DNA of 64,000 nucleotides, from the NCBI RefSeq assembly GCF_964036645.1, contig NZ_OZ038525.1, positions 2,316,501 to 2,380,500 of the forward strand, given 5' to 3'. Numbering within the stretch: the stretch's first letter is position 1; each line of letters begins with the position of its first letter. Under the pieces are notes generated by a model that did not search any database, was not told where the DNA came from, and saw only the letters and a list, made by a program, of their open reading frames with translations. A program made the translations under genes and the position numbers. Of this stretch, positions 10,309 through 18,599 are shown one piece after another. This DNA is from Tenacibaculum sp. 190524A02b. GTDB lineage: Bacteria; Bacteroidota; Bacteroidia; Flavobacteriales; Flavobacteriaceae.

Positions 10309-10328
10309 TATCTATAAATTTAATTTCT

Positions 10329-11510
10329 TTATTCGTATTCAAAAGTACCATACTTACTTTGTATGGTTAGCTTTTTAGTAGCTGATGCTTCTACGCGGCC
10401 TATAACCTTTGCTTCTACATTGTATTTTTTTGAAATTGCAATTAAGTCTTCCGCGATTTCAGGAGTTACATACAATTCCATTCTATGTCCACAATTAAAT
10501 ACTTGATACATTTCTTTCCAATCGGTTTTTGATTGCTCTTGAATCAATTTGAATAAAGGTGGTATTTCAAACATATTGTCTTTCACCACATGATTCTCAT
10601 CAATAAAATGCAAAATTTTAGTTTGCGCACCTCCTGAGCAATGAACCATTCCATGTACTTTATCTGATTTATACTTTGAAAGTATTTCTTTTATAATAGG
10701 TGCATATGTTCTTGTTGGTGACAACACCAGTTTCCCTGCATCTATTGGCGATTCTTCTACTGCATCCGTTAATTTTGTTCCTCCAGAATACACTAAATCA
10801 GAAGGAACCGATGCATCAAAACTTTCTGGATACTTTTCAGCTAAATATTTATGGAATACATCATGACGGGCTGATGTTAATCCGTTACTTCCCATTCCTC
10901 CATTGTACTCTTTTTCATAGGTTGCTTGACCAAAAGAAGCCAACCCAACAATTACATCACCCGCTTGAATATTTGAGTTGTCAATTACATCTTCTCTTTT
11001 CATACGAGCTGTTACTGTAGAGTCTACAATAATAGTACGTACTAAATCACCTACATCTGCCGTTTCCCCTCCTGTTGAGTGAATGGTTACTCCAAACTCT
11101 TTTAACTCAGCTATCAACTCTTCTGTTCCGTTAATTATAGCTGAAAGAACGTCTCCCGATATTAAATTTTTATTGCGTCCTATAGTTGACGATAACATAA
11201 TATTATCTGTAGCACCTACACATAACAAATCGTCAATATTCATAATTAACGCATCTTGTGCGATTCCCTTCCATACAGAAACATCTCCTGTTTCTTTCCA
11301 GTACATATATGCTAAAGAGCTTTTTGTTCCCGCTCCATCTGCATGCATTATTAAACAGTACTCCTCATCATTTGTTAGATAATCTGGTACTATTTTACAA
11401 AATGCCTTTGGAAACAAACCTTTATCTATATTTTTAATTGCATTATGCACATCTTCTTTAGAGGCAGATACTCCTCTTTGTGCATATCTTTTAGAAACTT
11501 CTTGACTCAT
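10329..11510 (-). CDS. purM: PurM-like phosphoribosylaminoimidazole (AIR) synthase
   Basis: The 393-residue protein has the PurM/AIR synthase fold motifs: N-terminal RYAQRGVSASKEDVHNAI, nucleotide/Mg loop HADGAGTKSSLAY, DALIMNIDDLLCVGA and STGGETADVGDLV. It catalyses ATP-dependent closure of FGAM to AIR in purine biosynthesis (cytosolic). It is longer than the roughly 345-residue proteobacterial enzyme, which is usual for the Bacteroidota form. It is monocistronic, with a candidate promoter at 11536-11567 and a terminator at 10271-10308. Confidence 0.88.
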   Translation of the reverse strand: MSQEVSKRYAQRGVSASKEDVHNAIKNIDKGLFPKAFCKIVPDYLTNDEEYCLIMHADGAGTKSSLAYMYWKETGDVSVWKGIAQDALIMNIDDLLCVGATDNIMLSSTIGRNKNLISGDVLSAIINGTEELIAELKEFGVTIHSTGGETADVGDLVRTIIVDSTVTARMKREDVIDNSNIQAGDVIVGLASFGQATYEKEYNGGMGSNGLTSARHDVFHKYLAEKYPESFDASVPSDLVYSGGTKLTDAVEESPIDAGKLVLSPTRTYAPIIKEILSKYKSDKVHGMVHCSGGAQTKILHFIDENHVVKDNMFEIPPLFKLIQEQSKTDWKEMYQVFNCGHRMELYVTPEIAEDLIAISKKYNVEAKVIGRVEASATKKLTIQSKYGTFEYE

Positions 11511-11535
11511 ATTCTGTTTGTTGTGTTGTTGCCTG

Positions 11536-11567
11536 CGAAATTACTTTAAAACCCTAAAACTTTCAAA
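11536..11567 (-). promoter_or_regulatory. Candidate promoter of purM
   Basis: On the minus strand TTTG (11564-11567) is followed after 20 nt by TAATTTCG (11536-11543), one mismatch from TAnnTTTG, about 26 nt upstream of the start codon. Confidence 0.45.
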
Positions 11568-11623
11568 GGAATTGTTACTTTTTAGCTTTTTCAATTAACT
11601 GGATCCATTTTATGCTTTGTTTT

Positions 11624-11668
11624 TTCTTCTCAACACGATTGGAACGGTTTCGGCACTTACTTTTTTCT
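11624..11668. repeat. Single 41-bp repeat unit, outlying copy
   Basis: One copy of the unit (CAACACGATTGGAACGG, then TTTCGGCACTTAC) lies immediately before module A at 11669. It has the same relation to module A as the nine-unit array has to module A' at 12345. Confidence 0.8.
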
Positions 11669-11902
11669 TCTCTAATAAACTTTATAAACTAGAATTTTCT
11701 ATTCGTTTATTGTTCATTTTTTTGCTTGTCCAAAAAAACGAACCAAAAAAAGGACACTTCTTCAATGAATTTTTCAGCTTAAGCTAAAAACCAAATATTT
11801 ATTCCTAAAATCTTTCCAAGGATTCAAGATTTCTTAACGAAAGAAAATTCTATTCTGCGAAGAAGATTTGAAAAGCGCTGCTTTTAATCGCTATTTTTTA
11901 TC
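11669..11902. repeat. Duplicated modules A and B, first copy
   Basis: Module A (11669-11795) contains GCTTGTCC, an A-rich stretch with AACGAACC, and AAAGGACACTTCTTC, and ends in AGCTTAAGCT. Module B (about 11806-11900) contains TCTTTCCAAGGATTCAAG, TTCTATTCTGCGAAGAAG and AAAAGCGCTGCTTTTAATCG. Both recur almost unchanged at 12345-12473 and 12586-12680. No reading frame is conserved between the copies. Confidence 0.85.
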
Positions 11903-11942
11903 CTATAAAATGATGGAAACTGCTTCTAAACTTACTTTTTTT

Positions 11943-12300
11943 TCTTCCCAACACGGTTGGAACGGTTTCAACACTTGTTTTTTTTCTTCTCAACATGGTT
12001 GGGACGGTTTCAGTACTTATCTTTTTCTTCTCAACACGGTTGGGATGGTTTCGGCACTTACTTTTTTCTTCTCAACGTGGTTGGGACGGTTTCGGTACTT
12101 ACTTTTTTCTTCCCAACACGGTTGAGACGGTTTCGACACTTGTTTTTTTCTTCTCAACATGGTTGGGACGGTTTCGGCACTTACTTTTTTCTTCTCAACA
12201 TGGTTGGGACGGTTTCTTCACTTGCTTTTTCCTTCTCAACATAGTTGGGACGGTTTCGGCACTTACTTTTTCCTTCTCAACATGGTTGGGATGGTTTTTG
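11943..12300. repeat. Tandem array, nine units of 41 bp
   Basis: The unit is TTCTTCTCAACAYGG, then TTGGGACGG, then TTTCGGCACTTACTT. CAAC of successive units falls at 11949, 11991, 12032, 12073, 12114, 12155, 12196, 12237 and 12278, so the period is 41 (42 for the first step). Each unit holds a small palindrome CAAC-AYG-GTTG. Since 41 is not a multiple of 3, the apparent reading frames through it are products of the repeat. Units differ by scattered substitutions. Confidence 0.9.
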
Positions 12301-12344
12301 TCACATTATTATACATTTCGTTTATCAATCTTCACTTTTTTTCT

Positions 12345-12680
12345 CCTCTAGTAAACTTTATAAGCTAGGATTTTCTATTCGTTTATTGTTCATTTTTTTG
12401 CTTGTCCAAAAAAACGAACCAAAAAAAGGACACTTCTTCAATGAATTTTTCAGCTTAAGCTAAAAACCAAATTTTAATCGCAAGGGCGAAAGCCAAGAAT
12501 TTAATTCCTAGACACCTTACATCAAATAGTTTTTTTATACTTTTAACTAGAGCCCCCTATAATTGTATCGTAACAACTTTTTTTCTAAAATCTTTCCAAG
12601 GGTTCAAGATTTCTTAACGAAAGAAAATTCTATTCTGCGAAGAAGATTTGAAAAGCGCTGCTTTTAATCGTTATTTTTTA
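12345..12680. repeat. Duplicated modules A' and B', second copy
   Basis: Module A' (12345-12473) and B' (12586-12680) repeat 11669-11795 and 11806-11900. Between them here is about 110 bp not present in the first copy (12474-12585). The B copies are exactly 780 bp apart. No gene is supported between 11511 and 12816. Confidence 0.85.
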
Positions 12681-12816
12681 TTTCAATCAGACCAAGATAG
12701 TTCCAATACTTGTTTTGAAACCAAGAAACAAAGTTTTCGACTGCGCTCAAACTGACACAAATACACTCTATTCAACCTTATTTCTCTAGACCCCGAACAG
12801 CTATCAATTATTTAAA

Positions 12817-13293
12817 CTAACTCAAAATACGCCAACCAATCTTTTTTTTAAAACAAATACTTGAAGTAACGTCTTTATAAGGTTCATAATTAGGTATAAT
12901 ACTATATTCATTCTTTCTATATAGGTTAACAGCAGGTAACATTGTTTTGCTAGTTTCTAAAATTATGTTATCAAACTCCGCTTCCTTAGCCCATTTTTCC
13001 AACTCCTTTAAAATACGTGTTCCAATATTATATCCTCTATAATTATCTTTTACATACATACGCTTAACCTCTACTGTTTCTTCTGTAATCACCTTAAACG
13101 CTCCACAACCAACGGGCACTTTATCTAAATAACAGATGACAACATTTTTTATATCGTTTAACTGATTCTGTTGTTTAAAAAAAGCATCATTCTCACCGTT
13201 TATTTTTGACAAATATGCATCCAACTCCACTGCTAACTCTTTAAATTTTTTATCTGTAGCAGTTGTTCTTTTTAATTTAATATCATTTTCCAT
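12817..13293 (-). CDS. GNAT-family N-acetyltransferase
   Basis: The 158-residue protein (start MENDIKLKRTT, ATG at 13291-13293) carries the GNAT core: VEVKRMYVKDNYRGYNIGTR, with the acetyl-CoA pyrophosphate-binding RGYNIG turn, then LKELEKWAKE and LETSKTMLPAVNLYRKNEY. The substrate is unknown. The start is fixed by context: its ATG overlaps the stop of the glutamine synthetase gene as TAATG, so it is translationally coupled. A longer frame starting at 13335 would run 42 nt into that gene and is not needed. Confidence 0.82.
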   Translation of the reverse strand: MENDIKLKRTTATDKKFKELAVELDAYLSKINGENDAFFKQQNQLNDIKNVVICYLDKVPVGCGAFKVITEETVEVKRMYVKDNYRGYNIGTRILKELEKWAKEAEFDNIILETSKTMLPAVNLYRKNEYSIIPNYEPYKDVTSSICFKKKIGWRILS

Positions 13294-15476
13294 TATTTCG
13301 TAAATAAAAGCTCTCTGTATTTTGTTAACGGCCATAAGTTATCATCTACCAACAACTCTAATTTATCCGCATGGTAACGTATTTCTTCAAAATAAGGCTT
13401 TACCTTATTACAATAAGTATCGGCATTCTTCTGCCCTGTTAACTTATTTGCTTGCTTTCGCTCCTCCGTCATTTGTTCTATTTTAGAATTAATTTCTGCT
13501 ATATGATTTGATATTTTTTTAATTAATTCAATTTGTTCTTTAGCAAACCCCTCATAATGTTCTTCAAAAATTTCTTTTAACCCTTTTACATTTTCTATTA
13601 AAGTATTCTGATATTGAATTGCTGTTGGTATTACATGGTTTCTTGCTACATCTGCCAACACTCTACTTTCAATTTGAATACGTTTTGTATATTCTTCTAG
13701 TTCAATTTCATGACGCGCCTCTACCTCTATCTTACTCATTACCTTCATTTCTTCAAATAACTCAATTGCTTTTTTAGAAATCTTAGCTTTTAAAGCTTCA
13801 GGAGTTGTTTTATTATTACTCAACCCTCTTCTCTTAGCTTCTTTTTCCCAAGCTTCTCCATAACCATCACCTTCAAATCGGATTTTTTTTGAAGCTTTAA
13901 TATATTCCCTCAACACATTAAATACTGCCTCATCCTTTTTCAAACTTTTTTCTTCTATTAATTTATCTACTTCTACCTTGAAATCTTTAAGCTGCTTAGC
14001 TATGATAGTATTCAATATGGTCATAGGCCCTGCACAGTTAGACCACGACCCTACCGCACGTAACTCAAACTTATTTCCTGTAAAAGCAAATGGTGAAGTT
14101 CTATTCCTATCGGTATTATCTAATAAAATTTCAGGTATTTTACCAACAATATTTAATTTTAAGTCTGTTTTTTCTTGTGGTGATAATTTTCCTTTCGTTA
14201 CATTTTCTAATTCATCTAACACTTCTGACAATTGAGACCCAATAAATACTGAAATAATTGCTGGCGGTGCTTCATTAGCTCCCAATCTATGATCATTACT
14301 CGCACTGGCAATTGAAGCTCTAATTAATTCTTCATAATCACACACTGCTTTTATAGTATTTACAAAAAAGGTTAAAAATTGTAGGTTTTTCATTGGGGTT
14401 TTTCCAGGACTCAATAGGTTAACCCCTGTGTTTGTAGATAAACTCCAATTATTATGCTTTCCTGATCCGTTAATTCCTTCAAAAGGCTTTTCATGAAACA
14501 ACACTTTAAAATGATGCCTTTGTGAAACCTTCTCCATTACATCCATTAATAATGAATTGTGATCTACTGCTAAATTAGCTTCCTCAAAAATAGGCGCCAA
14601 TTCATACTGATTAGGTGCTACTTCATTATGTCTGGTTTTTACAGGAATCCCCAACAACATACATTCTTGCTCTAAATCACGCATAAAATTCATAATTCGA
14701 GCCGGAATTGTTCCAAAATAATGATCATCTAATTGCTGCCCTTTTGCAGAAGCATGCCCTAACAAGGTTCTACCTGTCATCATTATATCAGGTCTAGATG
14801 CTGCCAATGATTTATCTATTAAAAAGTACTCTTGCTCCCAACCTAAAGTAGCATTTACTTTAGTTACATTTTTATCAAAGTACTTACAAACCGCTGTAGC
14901 CGAATCATCTACTGCTTGTAACGCTCTTAATAACGGTGCTTTATTATCTAAAGCTTCTCCTGTATAAGCTACAAATACTGTGGGCACACACAGTGTTGTT
15001 CCGTATATAAAAGCAGGTGATGTAGGATCCCAAGCTGTGTACCCTCTTGCTTCAAAAGTGTTTCTAATTCCACCATTGGGAAATGAAGAAGCATCTGGTT
15101 CTTGTTGCACCAACTGACTTCCATCAAAACGTTCCATTGCTCCACCTCCTTCAATAGTTTCAAAAAAGGCATCATGTTTCTCTGCAGTTGCACCTGTTAG
15201 CGGCTGAAACCAATGCGTATAATGCGTAGCTCCTTTAGAAAGTGCCCAATCTTTCATACTTACCGCTATCTGATCTGCAATCTTCCTATCTATTTTAGTT
15301 CCATATTCAATGGCATCCATTACGCTTTGATAGGCTTCTTTTGCCATATGCTGCCTCATAGCCCTCTCATTAAACACATTTTCAGCATACAACTCCGATC
15401 TTCTTTTTCTCTCCTCAATCATTTCTGATTTTCTATTAAGTGTTTCTTGTAAAGCATTAAAACGAATAGCTGACAT
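13293..15476 (-). CDS. glnN: Glutamine synthetase type III
   Basis: The 727-residue length is diagnostic of GSIII. Visible motifs include THWFQPLTGATAEKHDAF, GWEQEYFLID (metal-binding Glu), RHNEVAPNQYELAP, HEKPFEGINGSGKHNNWSLS (the Gly-Ser-Gly-Lys-His nucleotide/ammonium-site loop), and NRTSPFAFTGNKFELRAVGS. It makes glutamine from glutamate, ammonia and ATP as a large oligomer in the cytosol. It is divergent from a type II enzyme at 15722, and a GNAT gene overlaps its stop codon. The promoter at 15500-15507 has an inverted repeat over its -33 region. Confidence 0.95.
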   Translation of the reverse strand: MSAIRFNALQETLNRKSEMIEERKRRSELYAENVFNERAMRQHMAKEAYQSVMDAIEYGTKIDRKIADQIAVSMKDWALSKGATHYTHWFQPLTGATAEKHDAFFETIEGGGAMERFDGSQLVQQEPDASSFPNGGIRNTFEARGYTAWDPTSPAFIYGTTLCVPTVFVAYTGEALDNKAPLLRALQAVDDSATAVCKYFDKNVTKVNATLGWEQEYFLIDKSLAASRPDIMMTGRTLLGHASAKGQQLDDHYFGTIPARIMNFMRDLEQECMLLGIPVKTRHNEVAPNQYELAPIFEEANLAVDHNSLLMDVMEKVSQRHHFKVLFHEKPFEGINGSGKHNNWSLSTNTGVNLLSPGKTPMKNLQFLTFFVNTIKAVCDYEELIRASIASASNDHRLGANEAPPAIISVFIGSQLSEVLDELENVTKGKLSPQEKTDLKLNIVGKIPEILLDNTDRNRTSPFAFTGNKFELRAVGSWSNCAGPMTILNTIIAKQLKDFKVEVDKLIEEKSLKKDEAVFNVLREYIKASKKIRFEGDGYGEAWEKEAKRRGLSNNKTTPEALKAKISKKAIELFEEMKVMSKIEVEARHEIELEEYTKRIQIESRVLADVARNHVIPTAIQYQNTLIENVKGLKEIFEEHYEGFAKEQIELIKKISNHIAEINSKIEQMTEERKQANKLTGQKNADTYCNKVKPYFEEIRYHADKLELLVDDNLWPLTKYRELLFTK

Positions 15477-15499
15477 AGTATTAGTTTATAAATTTTGTT

Positions 15500-15544
15500 C
15501 AAAAATATAAATAATTCAAAACACCCCCTAAAAAAATAGGGGGT
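15500..15544 (-). promoter_or_regulatory. GSIII promoter with overlapping inverted repeat
   Basis: On the minus strand a perfect -7 element TATTTTTG lies at 15500-15507. The perfect inverted repeat ACCCCCTA-AAAAAA-TAGGGGGT (15523-15544) sits where the -33 element should be, which suggests a regulator site. A related repeat lies at the -33 of the divergent GSII promoter. Confidence 0.55.
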
Positions 15545-15626
15545 ATTTAAAAAACAAACATAATTAAAAACAAAAAACCCCAATTTAAACCCCGCAAAAA
15601 CCACCAAAAAACAACTTTACAAAAAT

Positions 15627-15672
15627 TTAACCCTAAAAAATTTGGGGGTAACCAAAAAAATATTGATTTTTG
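15627..15672 (+). promoter_or_regulatory. GSII promoter with related inverted repeat
   Basis: TTTG (15641-15644) is followed after 20 nt by GATTTTTG (15665-15672), one mismatch from TAnnTTTG. The -33 lies inside an imperfect inverted repeat TTAACCC ... GGGGGTAA (15627-15651) that shares the CCCTAAAAAA...GGGGGT pattern with 15523-15544. Confidence 0.45.
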
Positions 15673-15721
15673 TACTCAACAACACAACAACAATATTTTA
15701 TATTATTAAAAAATAAAATTC

Positions 15722-16750
15722 ATGAGTAGATCTAAATTAGAGTACATTTGGTTAGATGGTTACTTTCCAACTCAAAACATGAGAAGTAAAACTAAAGTTG
15801 TAGAAGACTTTAGCGGTAAATTAGAAGACTGTCCTATATGGTCTTTTGACGGTTCTTCAACAAAACAAGCTGAAGGCGGAGATTCTGATTGCTTATTAAA
15901 ACCTGTAGCTATTTATCCTGATCCTGCTCGTGAGAATGGTTTTTTAATAATGACAGAAGTTTTAAATGCAGACGGGACGCCACACCCAACCAATGCACGT
16001 GCAAAAATTGACGATAATAATAATGATTTCTGGTTTGGTTTTGAGCAAGAGTATTTCATTATGGACACACACACACAATTACCTTTAGGCTTCCCTATTG
16101 GTGGTTATCCTGGTCCACAAGGTATGTACTACTGTTCTGTAGGTGGTAAAAACACACACGGAAGAGATTTTGTTGAAGAGCATGCTGATTTATGTATTGC
16201 TGCTGGTTTAACTTTTGAAGGTATTAATCAAGAGGTAGCTTCTGGACAGTGGGAGTTCCAATTATTTGCAAAAGGTGCTAAGAAAGCGGGCGATGAAATT
16301 TGGGTGGCTCGTTATTTATTAGATAGGCTTACTGAAAAGTATGGTTATTACATTGAATACCACCCTAAACCAGTAAAAGGTGACTGGAATGGTTCTGGTA
16401 TGCACGCTAACTTCTCAAACACCTTATTAAGAACTTGTGGTAGCCAAGAAGTTTACGAACAAATATGTGAGGCTTTCCGCCCGGTAACAAAAGAACATAT
16501 TGAAGTTTATGGTCAATATAACGACCAACGTTTAACTGGTTTACATGAAACTGCATCTATTAACGATTTTAGTTACGGTGTTTCTGATCGTGGTGCTTCT
16601 ATCCGTATTCCTATTATCACAGTAGAACAAGGATGGAAAGGTTGGTTAGAAGATAGAAGACCTGCTTCTAATGCTGATCCGTACAAAGTAGCTGGTAGAA
16701 TTGTTGAAACTGTAAAAAGTGCTAAAGTTAAAGTAACTGCTGATAAATAA
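15722..16750 (+). CDS. Glutamine synthetase type II (beta-grasp and catalytic domains)
   Basis: The 342-residue protein has the short GSII (eukaryotic-type) length. Motifs: N-terminal LEYIWLDGYFPTQNMRSKTK and PIWSFDGSSTKQAEGGDSD (beta-grasp domain), WFGFEQEYFI (metal ligand Glu), GINQEVASGQWEFQLF, KGDWNGSGMHANFS (ammonium/ATP site), and SDRGASIRIP with the conserved Arg. Same reaction as the neighbouring GSIII. It is monocistronic, with promoter at 15627-15672 and a strong terminator at 16771-16809. Having GSII and GSIII back to back suggests shared nitrogen control. Confidence 0.93.
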   Translation: MSRSKLEYIWLDGYFPTQNMRSKTKVVEDFSGKLEDCPIWSFDGSSTKQAEGGDSDCLLKPVAIYPDPARENGFLIMTEVLNADGTPHPTNARAKIDDNNNDFWFGFEQEYFIMDTHTQLPLGFPIGGYPGPQGMYYCSVGGKNTHGRDFVEEHADLCIAAGLTFEGINQEVASGQWEFQLFAKGAKKAGDEIWVARYLLDRLTEKYGYYIEYHPKPVKGDWNGSGMHANFSNTLLRTCGSQEVYEQICEAFRPVTKEHIEVYGQYNDQRLTGLHETASINDFSYGVSDRGASIRIPIITVEQGWKGWLEDRRPASNADPYKVAGRIVETVKSAKVKVTADK

Positions 16751-16770
16751 TAAATACAACAACACACAAC

Positions 16771-16809
16771 ACAACTAAAAAACCGCTAATTAGCGGTTTT
16801 TTTAGTTGT
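16771..16809 (+). terminator. Rho-independent terminator of the GSII gene
   Basis: AACCGCTA-AT-TAGCGGTT core stem, extended outward to ACAACTAAAA / TTTTAGTTGT, with a run of seven T. Confidence 0.9.
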
Positions 16810-17127
16810 TAACTCTTAGAGTTTTTTTAGCCTCTAAAAAAGGTTGAAGGTAAAAGGTTTGAGGTAGAAGTTTTCTTCAATTATCAGTTATCAATACTCA
16901 CTGAAACTTATTAACTTTTGAAAAGGTTGAAGGCGGAAGGTTAGTAAATTTTCAGTTTTTAATGATGTCCTTATTCTTTACTAAATATTCAATTCTTATA
17001 ACCTTATAAAAAAGATTACTTTATTCCGTAAACTACATTCACAATGACAACTTAAATTATGAGTTTATGAAAACTAAAATTAAGCTCTAATAATTAAAAA
17101 CTAACAACTCCTATTTTCAAAACTCTA
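16810..17127. other. Gene-free region with repeat fragments
   Basis: No reading frame is supported. A purine-rich motif AAAGGTTGAAGG occurs at about 16840 and 16921 with degenerate continuations (GGTAAAAGGTTTGAGGTAGAAG and GCGGAAGGTTAG types). A degraded left arm of the REP-like repeat (GATTACTTTATTCCGTAAAC) lies at 17013-17045. Confidence 0.6.
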
Positions 17128-18069
17128 TTAGGCTATGGTTAGATACACAAAGGTTACATAACTTGCTAACAACACTACACCATCTCTCCACCCTAAACGC
17201 ATTCCTTTTGGAATAAATACCAATGGTAATACTGCAAAAGATATAGCTAACATCCAATAGATATCATTATTAATTAAGCTTAATGCATCTGCTTTTACCT
17301 CAACAGGTGTTATCATAGATGTGATTCCTAAAACAGCCAAAATATTAAACACATTAGAACCAAGTAAGTTTCCTAGTGAAATTGCTTTTTCTTTATTTAA
17401 TACCGCAATAATAGAAGCTGCTAGCTCTGGGATACTTGTTCCTACTGAAACTACTGTTACTCCAATTACCGCATCACTTACTCCTAAATTTTTAGCTAAA
17501 GTTACTGATCCGTTAATCAATAATTCAGAACCACCCCACAAACCTAAACCTCCAATAGCTAAAAATAATACTACTTTATACAAGGGCAATTCCTCATCGT
17601 CCTCAGGCATTTCATCTACTACAGCTTGCTTTTGAAACCTTAATAGATACACTAAAAAAGCTACTAACGCAGCAAATAAAATCATTCCTTCGTAGGATTG
17701 TATTACTCTGTCATTTACAATAAAAAAATACAATAACCCTGAAGCTATCATCATTACAGGCCAATCTGTTTTATAGAAACTTTTTTCTACATCAATAGGA
17801 GATAGTATAATCGTAATTCCTAATACCAGTGCTAAGTTTGCAATATTAGATCCTATTACATTTCCTACAGCTAAACCAGTTGCACCATCTAACGCAGATT
17901 TAACACTTACGATTAATTCTGGCGCTGAAGTTGCAAAAGAAACCACTGTCATTCCAATCACTATTTTAGGTATGTTTAAACGTAAAGACAAACCTACAGC
18001 AGCTTTTAACAACCAATTCCCTCCTAAAACTAATAAAACCAACCCTATAATAATGTAAAGAATACTCAT
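17128..18069 (-). CDS. Calcium/sodium antiporter (CaCA superfamily, YrbG-like)
   Basis: The 313-residue integral membrane protein has two inverted alpha repeats, the hallmark of the family: SFATSAPELIVS with GNVIGSNIANLALVLGI, and SVGTSIPELAASI with GNLLGSNVFNILAVLGI. The acidic residues in the two PEL motifs bind the cation. About ten membrane segments are visible, and the loop between the halves is acidic (DEMPEDDEELP). I take the start MSILYIIIGLVLL (ATG at 18067-18069), because the 31 residues upstream in frame are basic, unlike the family, and would bury a membrane N-terminus. Confidence 0.92.
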   Translation of the reverse strand: MSILYIIIGLVLLVLGGNWLLKAAVGLSLRLNIPKIVIGMTVVSFATSAPELIVSVKSALDGATGLAVGNVIGSNIANLALVLGITIILSPIDVEKSFYKTDWPVMMIASGLLYFFIVNDRVIQSYEGMILFAALVAFLVYLLRFQKQAVVDEMPEDDEELPLYKVVLFLAIGGLGLWGGSELLINGSVTLAKNLGVSDAVIGVTVVSVGTSIPELAASIIAVLNKEKAISLGNLLGSNVFNILAVLGITSMITPVEVKADALSLINNDIYWMLAISFAVLPLVFIPKGMRLGWRDGVVLLASYVTFVYLTIA

Positions 18070-18599
18070 AATATATTTTTGTGCGAAGATAATGTTTTGA
18101 AGTCTAATCTGAAATCTAATTTCATGTTCAAAAACATCTCTTTTTCTTCTTTTAAAAAGCACTCAAAAAAAGAGTTTCTTCAACTAACACAAAAATCAAA
18201 CGTCCATTTTTACACTTAAAAAAAATCAAATTCCCTTTACTTTTTCAAAAACAAAAAAAAACGCCCTTATCTACCTAACTAAAACAAACCAAAAACACAA
18301 AATACAATTACACTATAAAACCAATCTAAAGAAAACAAAGTTTCATATTAAAACATTTTAAACCTTTTTATGTTAATATTAAAATGCAAACTAATTAATT
18401 CTATTCTATTTTTTTGGTGGTGTGATTTCCTTTCCTGTATATTGAAAAAACAATTCCGGAATTAACTATAATTATTAACTAAAAAACACTAAAAAAACTA
18501 ATGATTACTGCCACTTTAAAACTATTTGTATTTATACTAAAAATTGTTACCGTATTTATACAATCTATATTTTAAATTAACTATTAAAACACTATTACT
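18070..18599. other. AT-rich divergent intergenic region
   Basis: No gene is visible. It holds long A-runs and a perfect 12-bp palindrome AATTCCGGAATT at 18452-18463. It must contain the promoters of the antiporter and the SPFH gene, but I see no clear TAnnTTTG box. Confidence 0.4.

Noticed and set aside
11943..12300. Possible CRISPR array
   Set aside because: Nearly the whole 41-bp period is repeated, leaving no unique spacers, and no cas gene is nearby.
11868..12463. Overlapping reading frames of 69-118 residues in all three plus-strand frames
   Set aside because: They arise because the 41-bp unit lacks stop codons and is not a multiple of three. All frames translate the same repeat (WLGRF, TFFFST types), with no start context or codon bias.
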